A stretch of DNA of 64,000 bases from Psychromonas aquimarina ATCC BAA-1526 (GTDB lineage Bacteria; Pseudomonadota; Gammaproteobacteria; Enterobacterales; Psychromonadaceae). Shown piece by piece: positions 9,093 through 17,915 of this stretch; positions within the stretch are counted from its first letter, which is position 1, and every line of letters begins with the position of its first letter. The stretch spans positions 62,001 through 126,000 of the forward strand of contig NZ_AUAM01000008.1 of NCBI RefSeq assembly GCF_000428725.1. Reading direction: 5' to 3'. Position numbers and translations under genes: made by a program. The notes below the pieces were generated by a model that was not told the DNA's origin, did no database searches, and was given only the letters and a program-made list of their open reading frames with translations.

Positions 9093-9499
9093 AATAAGTA
9101 AATATCTTTTTTATCAGTCAATTACAAACTGCATCGGGTATGCAAAAGCCAGCTATGTAAAGTTTATCGTCAATTGTGCCTGTGCTTAACTTAATGTCTT
9201 TGCAAGCAGTGCAGAAGAGGGACTCAATTGTATTGAGCTGCGCCGTTGTGATATTGCTTTTTTTTAGGTTATTTGCTGTTGATGCGTGTAACTATTTGAT
9301 TGCACACGTGAAATTGTTTTGGTTAATCGCATTTTGTGATGGCTTGCCTAATATTGTTAGTTATTTTTTACTTATCGGTGAGTGTAATGTTTTTCGACAT
9401 GAACAAAAACAAGCGATTAGTACTCATAAAAGTTCATGCCGATCTGCTATTTTATATAGTAGTCGAGTGCAGGATTCGGCTAATCTGTTAATCTGTTAA
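9093..9499. other. Intergenic region upstream of the PEP-CTERM gene, no gene supported
   Basis: About 400 bp lie between the sigma-54-like promoter and the end of prsT. A 107-codon plus-strand frame at 9176-9499 has no ribosome-binding site, no recognisable motif and an atypical composition, so I do not call it. The stretch is a plausible place for upstream activator (PrsR) sites, but no convincing repeated motif stood out. Confidence 0.4.
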
Positions 9500-12145
9500 T
9501 CAGTTCAGCGTATTATTAATCTGCTCTAAATGCTGTTTAATAGCCTGTTCATCCGGCGCTAACTGTACAGCCTTCTCGATTAACGCTTTACCTATAGCCT
9601 GTTCGCCATTATTAAATAAGATCCAGCCGTAAGTGTCCAGGATCGCACCGTTGGTCGGATTAATTTTATAGGCTCTTTCGGCTAGGCTGACGGCTCGGGC
9701 ATCACCCTGTTCAAAATAGATCCAGGCGGCATTGTTAAGGCTTGTGACTTCACCCGGTGCTTTTTTCAGTATCTTTTCATAAAGTAGCAGTGCTTGTTTT
9801 GTCTTACCATGTTTCTGATGATAGATTGCATCATAACGCATGGCTCTAAGGCTGTCTGGTACTTCTATTCGCCACTTAGCAAGATATTTTACAGCCTCTG
9901 CCGGATCTGTTTTATTTAAGGTCTGATAAATTTTTTCTGCAATGATTTCATTGTTTTTTTCCTGCCATTCTTTGTGTAATGAATCTAACGCCTGCTGCGG
10001 TTTGTTCTGTGCTAGATACAGATCCGCCTGCAGTATATGAGACAGGGGGCTGTCCGGCAGCAATACTGCGATCTGATCGGTGATTTTTTGTGCTTCTTTG
10101 TATTGTCCTGAACGAATCTCAACGTTGGCTAATAAACTCAGTAGACGCTGGTTCTCTGGAGACTCTTGAAGCGCTGCTAATAGTATTACCCGCGCATCTT
10201 TATAATCTTCTCTGGTAAGTGCTGCCGCTGCTTTTTTCAAATTGAGCCGGCGCATAACTTCATTTAATAACGGACGGAATTTTCCCGGCAAGCCAGTGTC
10301 TGCTGACTGGGCAAGCTGGCTTGTTAGCTCAAGGTTATTCTGCTGCAGGGCTAAGTTTGCTAATGTCAGTGCTAATAGTGAGGGTTCATGATTACCCGGA
10401 AAATGAGCTTCTGCCTTGAAGGGATCTAAGCGCAGCTGGATTAAACTTAAAACCAGACCTCGGTAAGCTTGAATTTCTTGAGGGTAGATCTGAATTATCT
10501 CTTTGAAATTTAATAAGTTAAGCTGCCATTTCTGCTGAACTTGATAGATGTAGCTTAAGCTGTAAAGGGCCTGAATATTATCAGCTTCAACTGTCCTTAT
10601 TTTATTTAAAACCTGTTCGGCTGCAGTGAATTGTTTTTGATGAATTCGATAACTGGCGACGATTAATTGAGTTTCGATACTGTTTTTATAGGACAAAGCT
10701 AATTGTTCAACATAGTTATCCGCCTCAGAAGTGCGTTTTAAAATCAGCAGTTGTTTAATATAGGCCGTCTGCAGTTTCGGTTCTGTTCCTGATTTTTGTA
10801 ATGCATCACTTAAGGTTTGCAATGCCTTTTCAGGCTGCGGTGTCGTTAAACGATTGTAGTAAAGGGCCTGCAGTAATATCAGCGGTGCGGAATCTGGATG
10901 TAGTTTTCTTGCTTGATTCAGGGCCGTTTGAGCTTTTTCAAACTGCCTTTCTTTAACAGCTGCTGTTATATAAAGTGCCCAGGTATCACTATTGTACTGC
11001 TCCTCCGGCATGTTCTCTATTAAGGCTAAAACATCAGAGGATCTGTTGAGTTTCAGCTGGGTAACCGCATAAAGTTCGGTGAGTTTAGTTGCGGAGGTTT
11101 CAGGGTCAACCACATCGGATAAATACTTTTCAGCATTTTTAACATCGCCTTCGCTATAGAGTATTAAGCCTAACAGTGTGTTCGATTTTTTGTGAGAGGG
11201 GGCTGTCTCAAGAATTTCCTGTAAAATCTTTTTGGCTTCAGTTAACTGCGTTTTTTTGAATAACTCCAGCGCGGCGGCGTACTGCTGCCTGACGGACTCT
11301 GCCCCGGGGAACTCTTCTGCTAATATCCGTGAATAAATCATCGCTTCTGCGCTGCGTCCCTGCAGAGTCAATACATCGGTTAAACGCTGTAGTATTTCGA
11401 TTCTGTCCGGGGTAAATATATCCGCTGACGGCAATGTACTTAATGCTAGAGAAAGTGTTTGTTCAACATTAATATAATCTCCCTGTTCAAGGTAGATACG
11501 ACTTTTCAGGATTAAAGCTTCACTGTTTGTCGGCGCTGATTCAATAATATCGTCAAGGATTTTTAGTGCGCCGTCTTGATTTTCCGAAACGGCTTCAATG
11601 CGGGCAAGGCCAAGCATGCTTTTAATTTCATAATCTGGATTATTGACTAACTGATTAAAAGCCTGTTTTGCTTTTTGTAGTTTACTGGAATATAACCATT
11701 GCTCTGCCTGTACGAACGCAAAGCGCTGAGGTTCTGCTGCTAACAGCTGTTGACGGCTGTTAATAATTTTCTTAGCCGAAGTCAGTTTACCTGCTTTTTG
11801 ATAGGCTGTAATAAGAGCGAAATAATACTCGCTTTGCTTAACGCCGGAATAACTTTCAAGTACTTTGATACTCTGGTTCGCTTGACCGGATTTTTGATAA
11901 GTTGCGGCTAAAATAAGATAACCGTCAACTTTGTCCGGATCTGCTTCAACGGCTTTATTGGCCGCAGTAAAAGCCGCTTTAAACTGATGCTGCTGAAGAT
12001 AGGACTTTCCCTGCTGGACATACATTGCCAGGTTGTCTTTTTGTGAATCGGGAGATTCATTACAACCTGACAGTAAAGCTGCGCAGACCATTATTGTTAT
12101 TGATAAAACAATTCTTATTTTATCACTGCAGTAAGTTGCCTTCAT
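9500..12145 (-). CDS. prsT: XrtA/PEP-CTERM system TPR-repeat lipoprotein PrsT
   Basis: Large TPR protein of the exosortase A exopolysaccharide system, predicted to be a periplasmic-facing lipoprotein scaffold. The N-terminal signal ends in the lipobox LLSGC (lipidated Cys28). From about residue 35 to the end there are many 34-residue TPR units, such as EADPDKVDGYLILAATYQKS and NPTNGAILDTYGWILFNNGE. The 881-aa length is typical of PrsT. It is transcribed just after prsR (47-nt gap) on the same strand. The name rests on architecture plus the prsK/prsR/xrtA neighbourhood; partners are unknown. Confidence 0.88.
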   Translation of the reverse strand: MKATYCSDKIRIVLSITIMVCAALLSGCNESPDSQKDNLAMYVQQGKSYLQQHQFKAAFTAANKAVEADPDKVDGYLILAATYQKSGQANQSIKVLESYSGVKQSEYYFALITAYQKAGKLTSAKKIINSRQQLLAAEPQRFAFVQAEQWLYSSKLQKAKQAFNQLVNNPDYEIKSMLGLARIEAVSENQDGALKILDDIIESAPTNSEALILKSRIYLEQGDYINVEQTLSLALSTLPSADIFTPDRIEILQRLTDVLTLQGRSAEAMIYSRILAEEFPGAESVRQQYAAALELFKKTQLTEAKKILQEILETAPSHKKSNTLLGLILYSEGDVKNAEKYLSDVVDPETSATKLTELYAVTQLKLNRSSDVLALIENMPEEQYNSDTWALYITAAVKERQFEKAQTALNQARKLHPDSAPLILLQALYYNRLTTPQPEKALQTLSDALQKSGTEPKLQTAYIKQLLILKRTSEADNYVEQLALSYKNSIETQLIVASYRIHQKQFTAAEQVLNKIRTVEADNIQALYSLSYIYQVQQKWQLNLLNFKEIIQIYPQEIQAYRGLVLSLIQLRLDPFKAEAHFPGNHEPSLLALTLANLALQQNNLELTSQLAQSADTGLPGKFRPLLNEVMRRLNLKKAAAALTREDYKDARVILLAALQESPENQRLLSLLANVEIRSGQYKEAQKITDQIAVLLPDSPLSHILQADLYLAQNKPQQALDSLHKEWQEKNNEIIAEKIYQTLNKTDPAEAVKYLAKWRIEVPDSLRAMRYDAIYHQKHGKTKQALLLYEKILKKAPGEVTSLNNAAWIYFEQGDARAVSLAERAYKINPTNGAILDTYGWILFNNGEQAIGKALIEKAVQLAPDEQAIKQHLEQINNTLN

Positions 12146-12192
12146 TGAGAGCTCCTTAATTCAAACTCTGTTTAAGTGAGAAACTGGATTAA

Positions 12193-13545
12193 TTAGTTCT
12201 GATTTAAGTTATATTTTTTCATCAGGTCATACAGTGTCGGCCGGGTAATGCCTAATAATTTGGCTGCTGCTGATACGTTATTTTCTGTTGTGATTAATGT
12301 CCTTTTCAGGGCCTGTACCTCGGCATTCTGACGAACTTCTTTTAAGTTCAGCGGTGTCTGGCTTACTAATTTCAAACCAAGATCTTCAGCGCTGATATAT
12401 TTCTGCTCACACATAATTGCGGCGCGTGTGACTTTGTTACTAAGCTCGCGAATATTACCCGGCCAGAAATGTTCTTCGATAGCGTTAATAGCATCCTCAG
12501 TAAAACCGATAATTTTTAAGTTCTGCTCCTGGGTGTACTTTTTAAGTAAATATCGCGCAAGTAATATCTTATCGGCACTACGCTCTCTTAAGGCAGGTAT
12601 ATCAATCTGTATTTCAGCGATCCGGTAATAGAGATCTTCACGGAATTCACCGTTTGCCATCATAGCTTCAAGGTCTCGGTTAGTTGCGCAGACAATTCGC
12701 GTATCAAGGTGAATTAACTCTCGTCCTCCGACGCGTTCAATGACTTTTTCCTGCAGAAAACGCAGCAGCTTAGACTGCAGCTGCAGCGGCATTTCGCCTA
12801 TTTCATCTAGAAACACCGTACCGCCGTTGGCAAGTTCAAATTTTCCGGGAGTGCTTTTTACTGCTCCTGTGAATGCGCCTTTTTCATAACCGAAAAGTTC
12901 ACTTTCAAATAAATTTTCAGGCAGTGCCGCGCAGTTAATTGCCACAAAACGTTTCTCATTACGGGCGCTAAGTGCATGCAGTGATTTAGCTAAAACCTCT
13001 TTTCCAGTGCCGCTTTCGCCGAGTAATAAACATGCGGCATTAGTTGGTGCGACTTTTTCTATCAGTTTGCATACTTTCAGCATCTTTTCATCGGTTGTGA
13101 TTAAACCTTCAAGTGTACTGCTTTTAGCCTGGTTAAATTCTCGATTTTTTGTTTCTAGCTGATGCATATGAAATGCCCGCTGAACGATAAGATCCAGTGT
13201 CTGCGGATCAACGGGTTTGCTGTAAAAGTCATAGGCTCCAAGATTAACGGCTTTAAGTGCATGTTCATTACTGTCATTACCTGTCATGACAATAATTTTC
13301 ATATAGGGGTTCATATGCAGAGCCTGCTGCAGTAAATCAAAACCTTGAGTAACCCCGTCTTCGTCTGGGGGTAAACCAAGATCCTGCACCATTACTTTGG
13401 GCTCATGTAATCGGATCGCAACAACAGCCTCGCTTAATGTAGTGGCTGTAACGATATTGTAATCGCAGAAATGCCACTTTAACTGGGTCAGTAAGCCGAT
13501 ATCATCTTCGACAATCAGTAAACTCGCCTCGTCATCTTTTTTCAA
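12193..13545 (-). CDS. prsR: Sigma-54-dependent response regulator PrsR
   Basis: Transcription activator of the PEP-CTERM/EPS system. The receiver domain (about 7-125) has phospho-acceptor D55 ([10 protein letters not shown]) and K110. The AAA+ sigma-54 interaction domain (about 147-375) has Walker A GESGTGKE at 176-183, the sigma-54-contacting GAFTGA at 223-228 and Walker [10 protein letters not shown] at 243-251. A Fis-type helix-turn-helix lies at the end ([20 protein letters not shown]). The atypical phospho-site ([11 protein letters not shown]) is characteristic of the PEP-CTERM-box regulators. Its cognate kinase is probably PrsK, encoded in the same minus-strand block. It is expected to switch on sigma-54 promoters such as the one at 9077-9092. 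Confidence 0.93.
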   Translation of the reverse strand: MKKDDEASLLIVEDDIGLLTQLKWHFCDYNIVTATTLSEAVVAIRLHEPKVMVQDLGLPPDEDGVTQGFDLLQQALHMNPYMKIIVMTGNDSNEHALKAVNLGAYDFYSKPVDPQTLDLIVQRAFHMHQLETKNREFNQAKSSTLEGLITTDEKMLKVCKLIEKVAPTNAACLLLGESGTGKEVLAKSLHALSARNEKRFVAINCAALPENLFESELFGYEKGAFTGAVKSTPGKFELANGGTVFLDEIGEMPLQLQSKLLRFLQEKVIERVGGRELIHLDTRIVCATNRDLEAMMANGEFREDLYYRIAEIQIDIPALRERSADKILLARYLLKKYTQEQNLKIIGFTEDAINAIEEHFWPGNIRELSNKVTRAAIMCEQKYISAEDLGLKLVSQTPLNLKEVRQNAEVQALKRTLITTENNVSAAAKLLGITRPTLYDLMKKYNLNQN

Positions 13546-13571
13546 AATATTTTCCTTAAATACGTGGGTAT

Positions 13572-14867
13572 TTAATATATAAATACGATGCGCGTTGCAT
13601 AGTTCTGTTCCGTATTGTCCGCTTCACTTCGGTCAAATTTCTGATCCTCCCAGTCGATACGGAACTGGATATATAATGCGTCGGTGAAATTATAGCGGCT
13701 GGAAATTGATGCTTCTATCTGCTTCTTTTTTTCTCCGCTGTACAGATCGGACAGTTTATAGTGGACAAATAAACCTGCACTCCACTGCTCGTTTATCGGC
13801 CAGTCAAAGCGTGTATTTATACCCTGGCTATTGGAGTCTCTTGTTTCGTGGATACTACTGATGGACTGGTCTTTGTTAAAGTAAATGGATGACTTGTTGG
13901 TTAAACGGTCGTCAAGCATAGTGTATTGATGAGACAGGCTGATTTGTGTGGTCCATACTAACTGGTTCTGGAAAAAATCCAGTTCATTGCTGTTGCCTTC
14001 CCGTAGTGAGGAATCGGTCAGATCCTTCATTGCTTTTAAAATAAACAGATGCTGCTTAACCAGGGCATCAGTGGTCAAACTGTAATTAAGGCCGTCGTAT
14101 TCCGCATTCTGATAATCTACCAGGCTTTTACCAACAGTGAGTGAATAACGGCCCATGCGGTGGCTGCCGGAAACTTGCGTGTTGAATTGTTGTTTTTTAT
14201 AACTGTTGGTGTCTGTATCAAATTCGACCTCACCGTTACTGTAGGAAAACTGGAGCTGTAATTCCCTGTTCAGTTGATGCTGCCAGCTGACCTGTCCGGT
14301 GTTACTTTCATTGTTTTTACTACTGAAATCATGGAATCTTGCCTGGCTGTGCGCCGCGCTTAAGATAAACTTGGAACGGTCGGAATAGGGGATGAACAAC
14401 TGTGGTTCTATCGTAAAAATATCCCGCTCAGTTTCATTGGAGGACAGGGAGGCGATATTCTCATCAACAACAAAACGTTCCCTGTCGTGACTGAGCCCAA
14501 GCAGTAGATTTTTAGTAAATATTTGTTGAGAAAAAAGTCCGTTGCCGGCCCAGAACTTACTGTCTTCCAGAAGATTATTACTTTCATCGGTATATTCTGC
14601 ACGATAGTTAAGAGCAATATCATTCGTTTCATTTTTCTGGGCATAACTGACTTCGACATCTGCTCGTGAACGGCCGCTGCTTTGCGTATTTTCTGCGGTT
14701 TTATAGATATTGTCACTATAGCTGTATTCAGCACCGAACTGGATGAAGTTTTTTTGTGCCGGCAGGTGACTGCTTTCCTGCTCTGCCGCCGTTAACAGCG
14801 GCTGATAAAACAAAACGAGATATAACAGTCCGTTGTATATATGCATGGATTGAATTTTCATAGGCAT
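13572..14867 (-). CDS. XrtA-locus outer-membrane beta-barrel protein
   Basis: Predicted outer-membrane barrel of the type found in exosortase A loci (TIGR03016-like). A signal peptide (about 1-27, ending LLTA) is followed by about 400 residues rich in alternating polar/aromatic strands, e.g. NFIQFGAEYSYSDNIY. The C-terminus ends in an aromatic strand (YATRIVFIY), typical of BAM-inserted proteins. The open frame extends to 14984, but that part overlaps the kinase gene in another frame. I choose ATG 14867 (MPMKIQSMH; 14861 is equally possible), directly after the kinase stop at 14872. The specific role is unknown; it may be the outer-membrane conduit or a lipid/EPS secretion partner. Confidence 0.78.
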   Translation of the reverse strand: MPMKIQSMHIYNGLLYLVLFYQPLLTAAEQESSHLPAQKNFIQFGAEYSYSDNIYKTAENTQSSGRSRADVEVSYAQKNETNDIALNYRAEYTDESNNLLEDSKFWAGNGLFSQQIFTKNLLLGLSHDRERFVVDENIASLSSNETERDIFTIEPQLFIPYSDRSKFILSAAHSQARFHDFSSKNNESNTGQVSWQHQLNRELQLQFSYSNGEVEFDTDTNSYKKQQFNTQVSGSHRMGRYSLTVGKSLVDYQNAEYDGLNYSLTTDALVKQHLFILKAMKDLTDSSLREGNSNELDFFQNQLVWTTQISLSHQYTMLDDRLTNKSSIYFNKDQSISSIHETRDSNSQGINTRFDWPINEQWSAGLFVHYKLSDLYSGEKKKQIEASISSRYNFTDALYIQFRIDWEDQKFDRSEADNTEQNYATRIVFIY

Positions 14868-14871
14868 ACCA

Positions 14872-15633
14872 TCAGTTGTTGAAAATAAGGCCGGCAAGCT
14901 TGTCGGTACTGATAATGTCAATCCCGGCCTGTACCTGTGCCGTGTTTGACTGACCGTAGCGCACAACCAGAATCGCAAAGTCACAAAGTGAAGCTAAAAT
15001 CTGCCCTTCGGCATACAGCCCTATCGGCGGTGCATCGAGTATAATAAACCTGTCCGGGTAGCGTTGTTTTATGCGCGACATAAACAGCTCCATTTTTTCA
15101 GAAGAAAAATATTCAGCTGCATGTTCTGTTCTGATGCCCACCGGTATCATTCTTACGCGCGGAATACCCGACGGATAAATAATGTCTTCCATATCATCGG
15201 TATCCTGGGCAAGAAAGTTGGTTAAGCCGAGTCTCGGTATAACTCTAAAGTAGTCGTTTAGTTTTGATGCGTGGATATTACAGTCGATTATTACGGCTGT
15301 TTTACTGCGGTCAAGTGCAATACTGGCAGCCAGGTTGATAGCGATTGAGGTTGTGCCTGCGTCCTGATCAATGCTTGATATCATGCAGATAAAATTATTA
15401 TTGTTAGAAATTTTTAATAATTTAGTGCGAAGCTCGCGATAATCGTTAAGTGTCTGGCCGCTGCTGCAGCTGGCATAAATAATTTTACGTTCATCAAGTT
15501 CTTCCGGAGTGAGCAGAAATTCCTCTTTCATTTTGCAGATCTGCATACGGCTCTTTTTTTCTATATTTGCCGCGACAATATGATTGTTGTCATTTAGCGG
15601 TGTATTATCACTATTTACACTTTTTAATGTCAT
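14872..15633 (-). CDS. XrtA-associated BY-kinase-like ATPase (degenerate active site)
   Basis: Homologue of the bacterial tyrosine autokinases (CpsD/Wzc cytoplasmic domain, TIGR03018-like) that regulate chain length with the adjacent Wzz-type protein. The fold landmarks are present: LNDYRELRTKLL (62-73), a P-loop region SSIDQDAGTTSIAINLAAS (86-104), Walker A' VIIDCN (114-119) and Walker B FIILDAPP (196-203). The P-loop lysine is missing (GTT where GKT/GKS is expected, residue 94). The second acidic residue of Walker A' is Asn119. The protein ends at GLIFNN with no C-terminal tyrosine cluster. It is therefore likely a pseudokinase or structural partner of the chain-length protein, whose gene ends 3 nt upstream. 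Confidence 0.8.
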   Translation of the reverse strand: MTLKSVNSDNTPLNDNNHIVAANIEKKSRMQICKMKEEFLLTPEELDERKIIYASCSSGQTLNDYRELRTKLLKISNNNNFICMISSIDQDAGTTSIAINLAASIALDRSKTAVIIDCNIHASKLNDYFRVIPRLGLTNFLAQDTDDMEDIIYPSGIPRVRMIPVGIRTEHAAEYFSSEKMELFMSRIKQRYPDRFIILDAPPIGLYAEGQILASLCDFAILVVRYGQSNTAQVQAGIDIISTDKLAGLIFNN

Positions 15634-15636
15634 GTC

Positions 15637-17178
15637 TTAGCTCCAAAGCGTGAGCAGTTGAGATGCCGGGATATCATATTTATACATAAAGGCTGCCCCC
15701 GCATATAAACTCATGGCGATTAACATATAGAACAATAAGGTTATATTATGAATACGCCGTTTTCGTATTTCTAAATGGTTCATGCTGTGGCTGATTGAGG
15801 CGAGCAGCGGGGCCCCCTCGAATGTATTCAGCTGCGATGCAAACCTTACTCTGCCGTCAAGCGTACTTTTGATGATAAATATTATTATCAGCAGCAGAAA
15901 AGACAGAATCGGGCCGGCGATAACAAAATGCAGAAACCGGGGGCCAGATGCAGTTGTCGGATAAGTTGCCGGCTCCTGGATTTTGTAGTTTACCCCTTGT
16001 CCTTCAATATCTAAGACCATGGACAGGCGGGCTTTTTCTTTATTGGCGAGCATGTCTTCATATAATATTTTGGTTACATTATTATCCCGGTTTAGTTCAG
16101 CAAGCTCCGCCTGATTATTAGCAATACGTTTACGCCGCTCATAAGCCTCGTCAAGTAATGCTCTGAAAGCATTTAAGCGGTTATTGATAGTGGTATGTTC
16201 AACTTGAGCTGTAGATAACTTACTGCTTATCTCCTTGTATAAAGGATTAAAATCGGCACTTGTACCGGGCGGTGTTTTTTCTGCCTCATTTAAATCTTCA
16301 ATAGCACCTTTGAGATCATTAATCTGATATCTTAGTTCAATGACGGCCGGATAGTCGTCCTTATAAGTTAATAACAGGTTAGCGAGATCTTTTTGCAGTT
16401 CTTTAAGGCGGGTATGATAAAGGGCCGTTTCATAATCTTTTGCAGAAAACTTATCCTGTGACGACAGTTGTTTTTTGAGCGATGAAATGCGTGTTAAGCT
16501 TTCCATTTTTTGAATTTTCATATCTTCAATATCGGCGCGTATTGCTGATATGCGTGCTTCAACTTCTGATTCTGTGCCGTCCAGGTGCGTTGATTTAAAG
16601 TTTTTTAATCTTTGTTCGGCCAGCAGCAGTTGTTTTTTATAGCTGTCAACCTGCTGTTCTATAAAGTTAAATGCGCTGCGGCTCTCTTCCCGTTTAGTAT
16701 TGGCACTGTCTTCGATAAACAGCAGTACAACTTCATTAAGCAGGCGAAAGGTTTTGTCGGCGGTATCGTCTTCATATGAAACTCTGATGTAGTTGCCGGA
16801 GATGCTTTCGATACTTAACTTCTGCCGCAGCTCAGTTAACTTGTTTTCTTTCTCGGTGCCTTCAGGAAATGCGTTTTTACCGTAAATTCGGTTTATCACC
16901 TTGGTTAACTGACGCGGCGAATAGATGATGTCACGAACCTGATCCGTACGGTTCTGTTTGACGCGGGTAACTTCTGTCTGTTTACCTAATAAGGGTTTAA
17001 TAACATTTTGAGTATCTGCGTAAATAGTGACTTCACTTCTAAATACAGACGGTTTAAATATACCGACTGCCATAACTGCAAAGCTCAGCAGCGTGATAAC
17101 AAAAGCTGCTTTGAATTTGCGCTGGCATATTTCCCGCCATGCTGTAATTAAGTATTTTAAAATATCGTTATGTTCCAT
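15637..17178 (-). CDS. Wzz-type polysaccharide chain-length determinant (XrtA system)
   Basis: Polysaccharide co-polymerase spanning the inner membrane and setting chain length. An N-terminal Wzz domain contains TM1 (about 22-42). A long periplasmic coiled coil follows (about 165-370: QQVDSYKKQLLLAEQRLKNF...). Next come a proline-rich segment before the next membrane helix (EPATYPTTASGP, about 395-406) and TM2 (about 409-430). An extra hydrophobic segment lies near the end (about 470-492). The 513-aa length fits TIGR03007-like proteins. It sits between the export lipoprotein gene (2-nt gap) and the BY-kinase-like gene (3-nt gap), a tight translational unit. Confidence 0.88.
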   Translation of the reverse strand: MEHNDILKYLITAWREICQRKFKAAFVITLLSFAVMAVGIFKPSVFRSEVTIYADTQNVIKPLLGKQTEVTRVKQNRTDQVRDIIYSPRQLTKVINRIYGKNAFPEGTEKENKLTELRQKLSIESISGNYIRVSYEDDTADKTFRLLNEVVLLFIEDSANTKREESRSAFNFIEQQVDSYKKQLLLAEQRLKNFKSTHLDGTESEVEARISAIRADIEDMKIQKMESLTRISSLKKQLSSQDKFSAKDYETALYHTRLKELQKDLANLLLTYKDDYPAVIELRYQINDLKGAIEDLNEAEKTPPGTSADFNPLYKEISSKLSTAQVEHTTINNRLNAFRALLDEAYERRKRIANNQAELAELNRDNNVTKILYEDMLANKEKARLSMVLDIEGQGVNYKIQEPATYPTTASGPRFLHFVIAGPILSFLLLIIIFIIKSTLDGRVRFASQLNTFEGAPLLASISHSMNHLEIRKRRIHNITLLFYMLIAMSLYAGAAFMYKYDIPASQLLTLWS

Positions 17179-17180
17179 AA

Positions 17181-17777
17181 TTAAAATAAACTCTCTGGGA
17201 CGATTAGAATATCTGACGGCTGAAGCTCATAATTTGTTGTGATATCGCCTTTCTTAATTATTTTATCGATCTGTATGGAGTAGCGTTTGGTGCCGTCTTT
17301 GGTTTTTCTATACAGCAGAGCCGCATCTCCATCGGCAAAAGAGGTTAAGCTGCCGGCTTGAAGTACCAGATCCAGTATGGTCATGCCGCGGCGGTAGGGG
17401 ATAGACTGTGGAATCTGCACAGCACCGGTAATGCGTACCCGGCTTAAGAATTCGGCACTCTCTGCGGAGATAACAATGACAGTTACCTTAGGCTGGCGGA
17501 TAAATTTTTCCAGCTGCTTAGTCAGCATGACTGCCAGCTCTTCTGCGGAAAGGTTAACCGCTGTTGCATCACCCACTAAGGGCACTGATATTTTCCCGTC
17601 GGGGCGAACCGGTACGGTCATTGACAGGTCGGGGTTCTGCCAGACATTGATAAACAGCTGGTCGCCAGTACCAATGGTATATTCCTGGACCTCAACTGCC
17701 TGTTCGGGTGTTTCAATTGAGGCTGCACAAGCAGTCAAGATTGTGGCGCTGAGCATTATTAATAGTATGTTTTTCAT
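17181..17777 (-). CDS. Wza-type polysaccharide export lipoprotein (short, XrtA system)
   Basis: Outer-membrane polysaccharide export protein. The start is taken at 17777 because GAGGG lies 6 nt upstream; the longer frame from 17792 has no such site. The result is 198 aa: a lipoprotein signal with lipobox LTAC (Cys17), the Poly_export domain (about 30-110, EYTIGTGDQLFINVWQNPDLS) and one SLBB domain (about 113-190). It is shorter than E. coli Wza (379 aa), as usual in exosortase A loci. It is the first gene of the export cluster going left. Confidence 0.9.
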   Translation of the reverse strand: MKNILLIMLSATILTACAASIETPEQAVEVQEYTIGTGDQLFINVWQNPDLSMTVPVRPDGKISVPLVGDATAVNLSAEELAVMLTKQLEKFIRQPKVTVIVISAESAEFLSRVRITGAVQIPQSIPYRRGMTILDLVLQAGSLTSFADGDAALLYRKTKDGTKRYSIQIDKIIKKGDITTNYELQPSDILIVPESLF

Positions 17778-17915
17778 ATAGCCCTCTATCATTTATCCGT
17801 TTAATTTAAAGTTATAAACTAATTTGATACTCACAATTTTTAAAACACTTATCGTTTATCGGTATCTGGGAGGTACCTTAATCTGCTTATTGAATATCCC
17901 TGTTTTCTGAAAACG

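Noticed and set aside
9176-9499. 107-codon plus-strand ORF in the gap between the PEP-CTERM gene and prsT
   Set aside because: No ribosome-binding site, motif or sensible composition. It reads as a chance frame through an AT-rich control region.
13572-14984. 470-codon frame for the barrel protein extending into the kinase gene
   Set aside because: The first ~39 residues overlap the kinase coding sequence in another frame. A signal peptide starts properly only at 14867/14861.
17385-17396. GGCGGTAG on the plus strand, similar to the start of an ops site
   Set aside because: Inside the export-lipoprotein coding sequence on the opposite strand and without the rest of the ops core.
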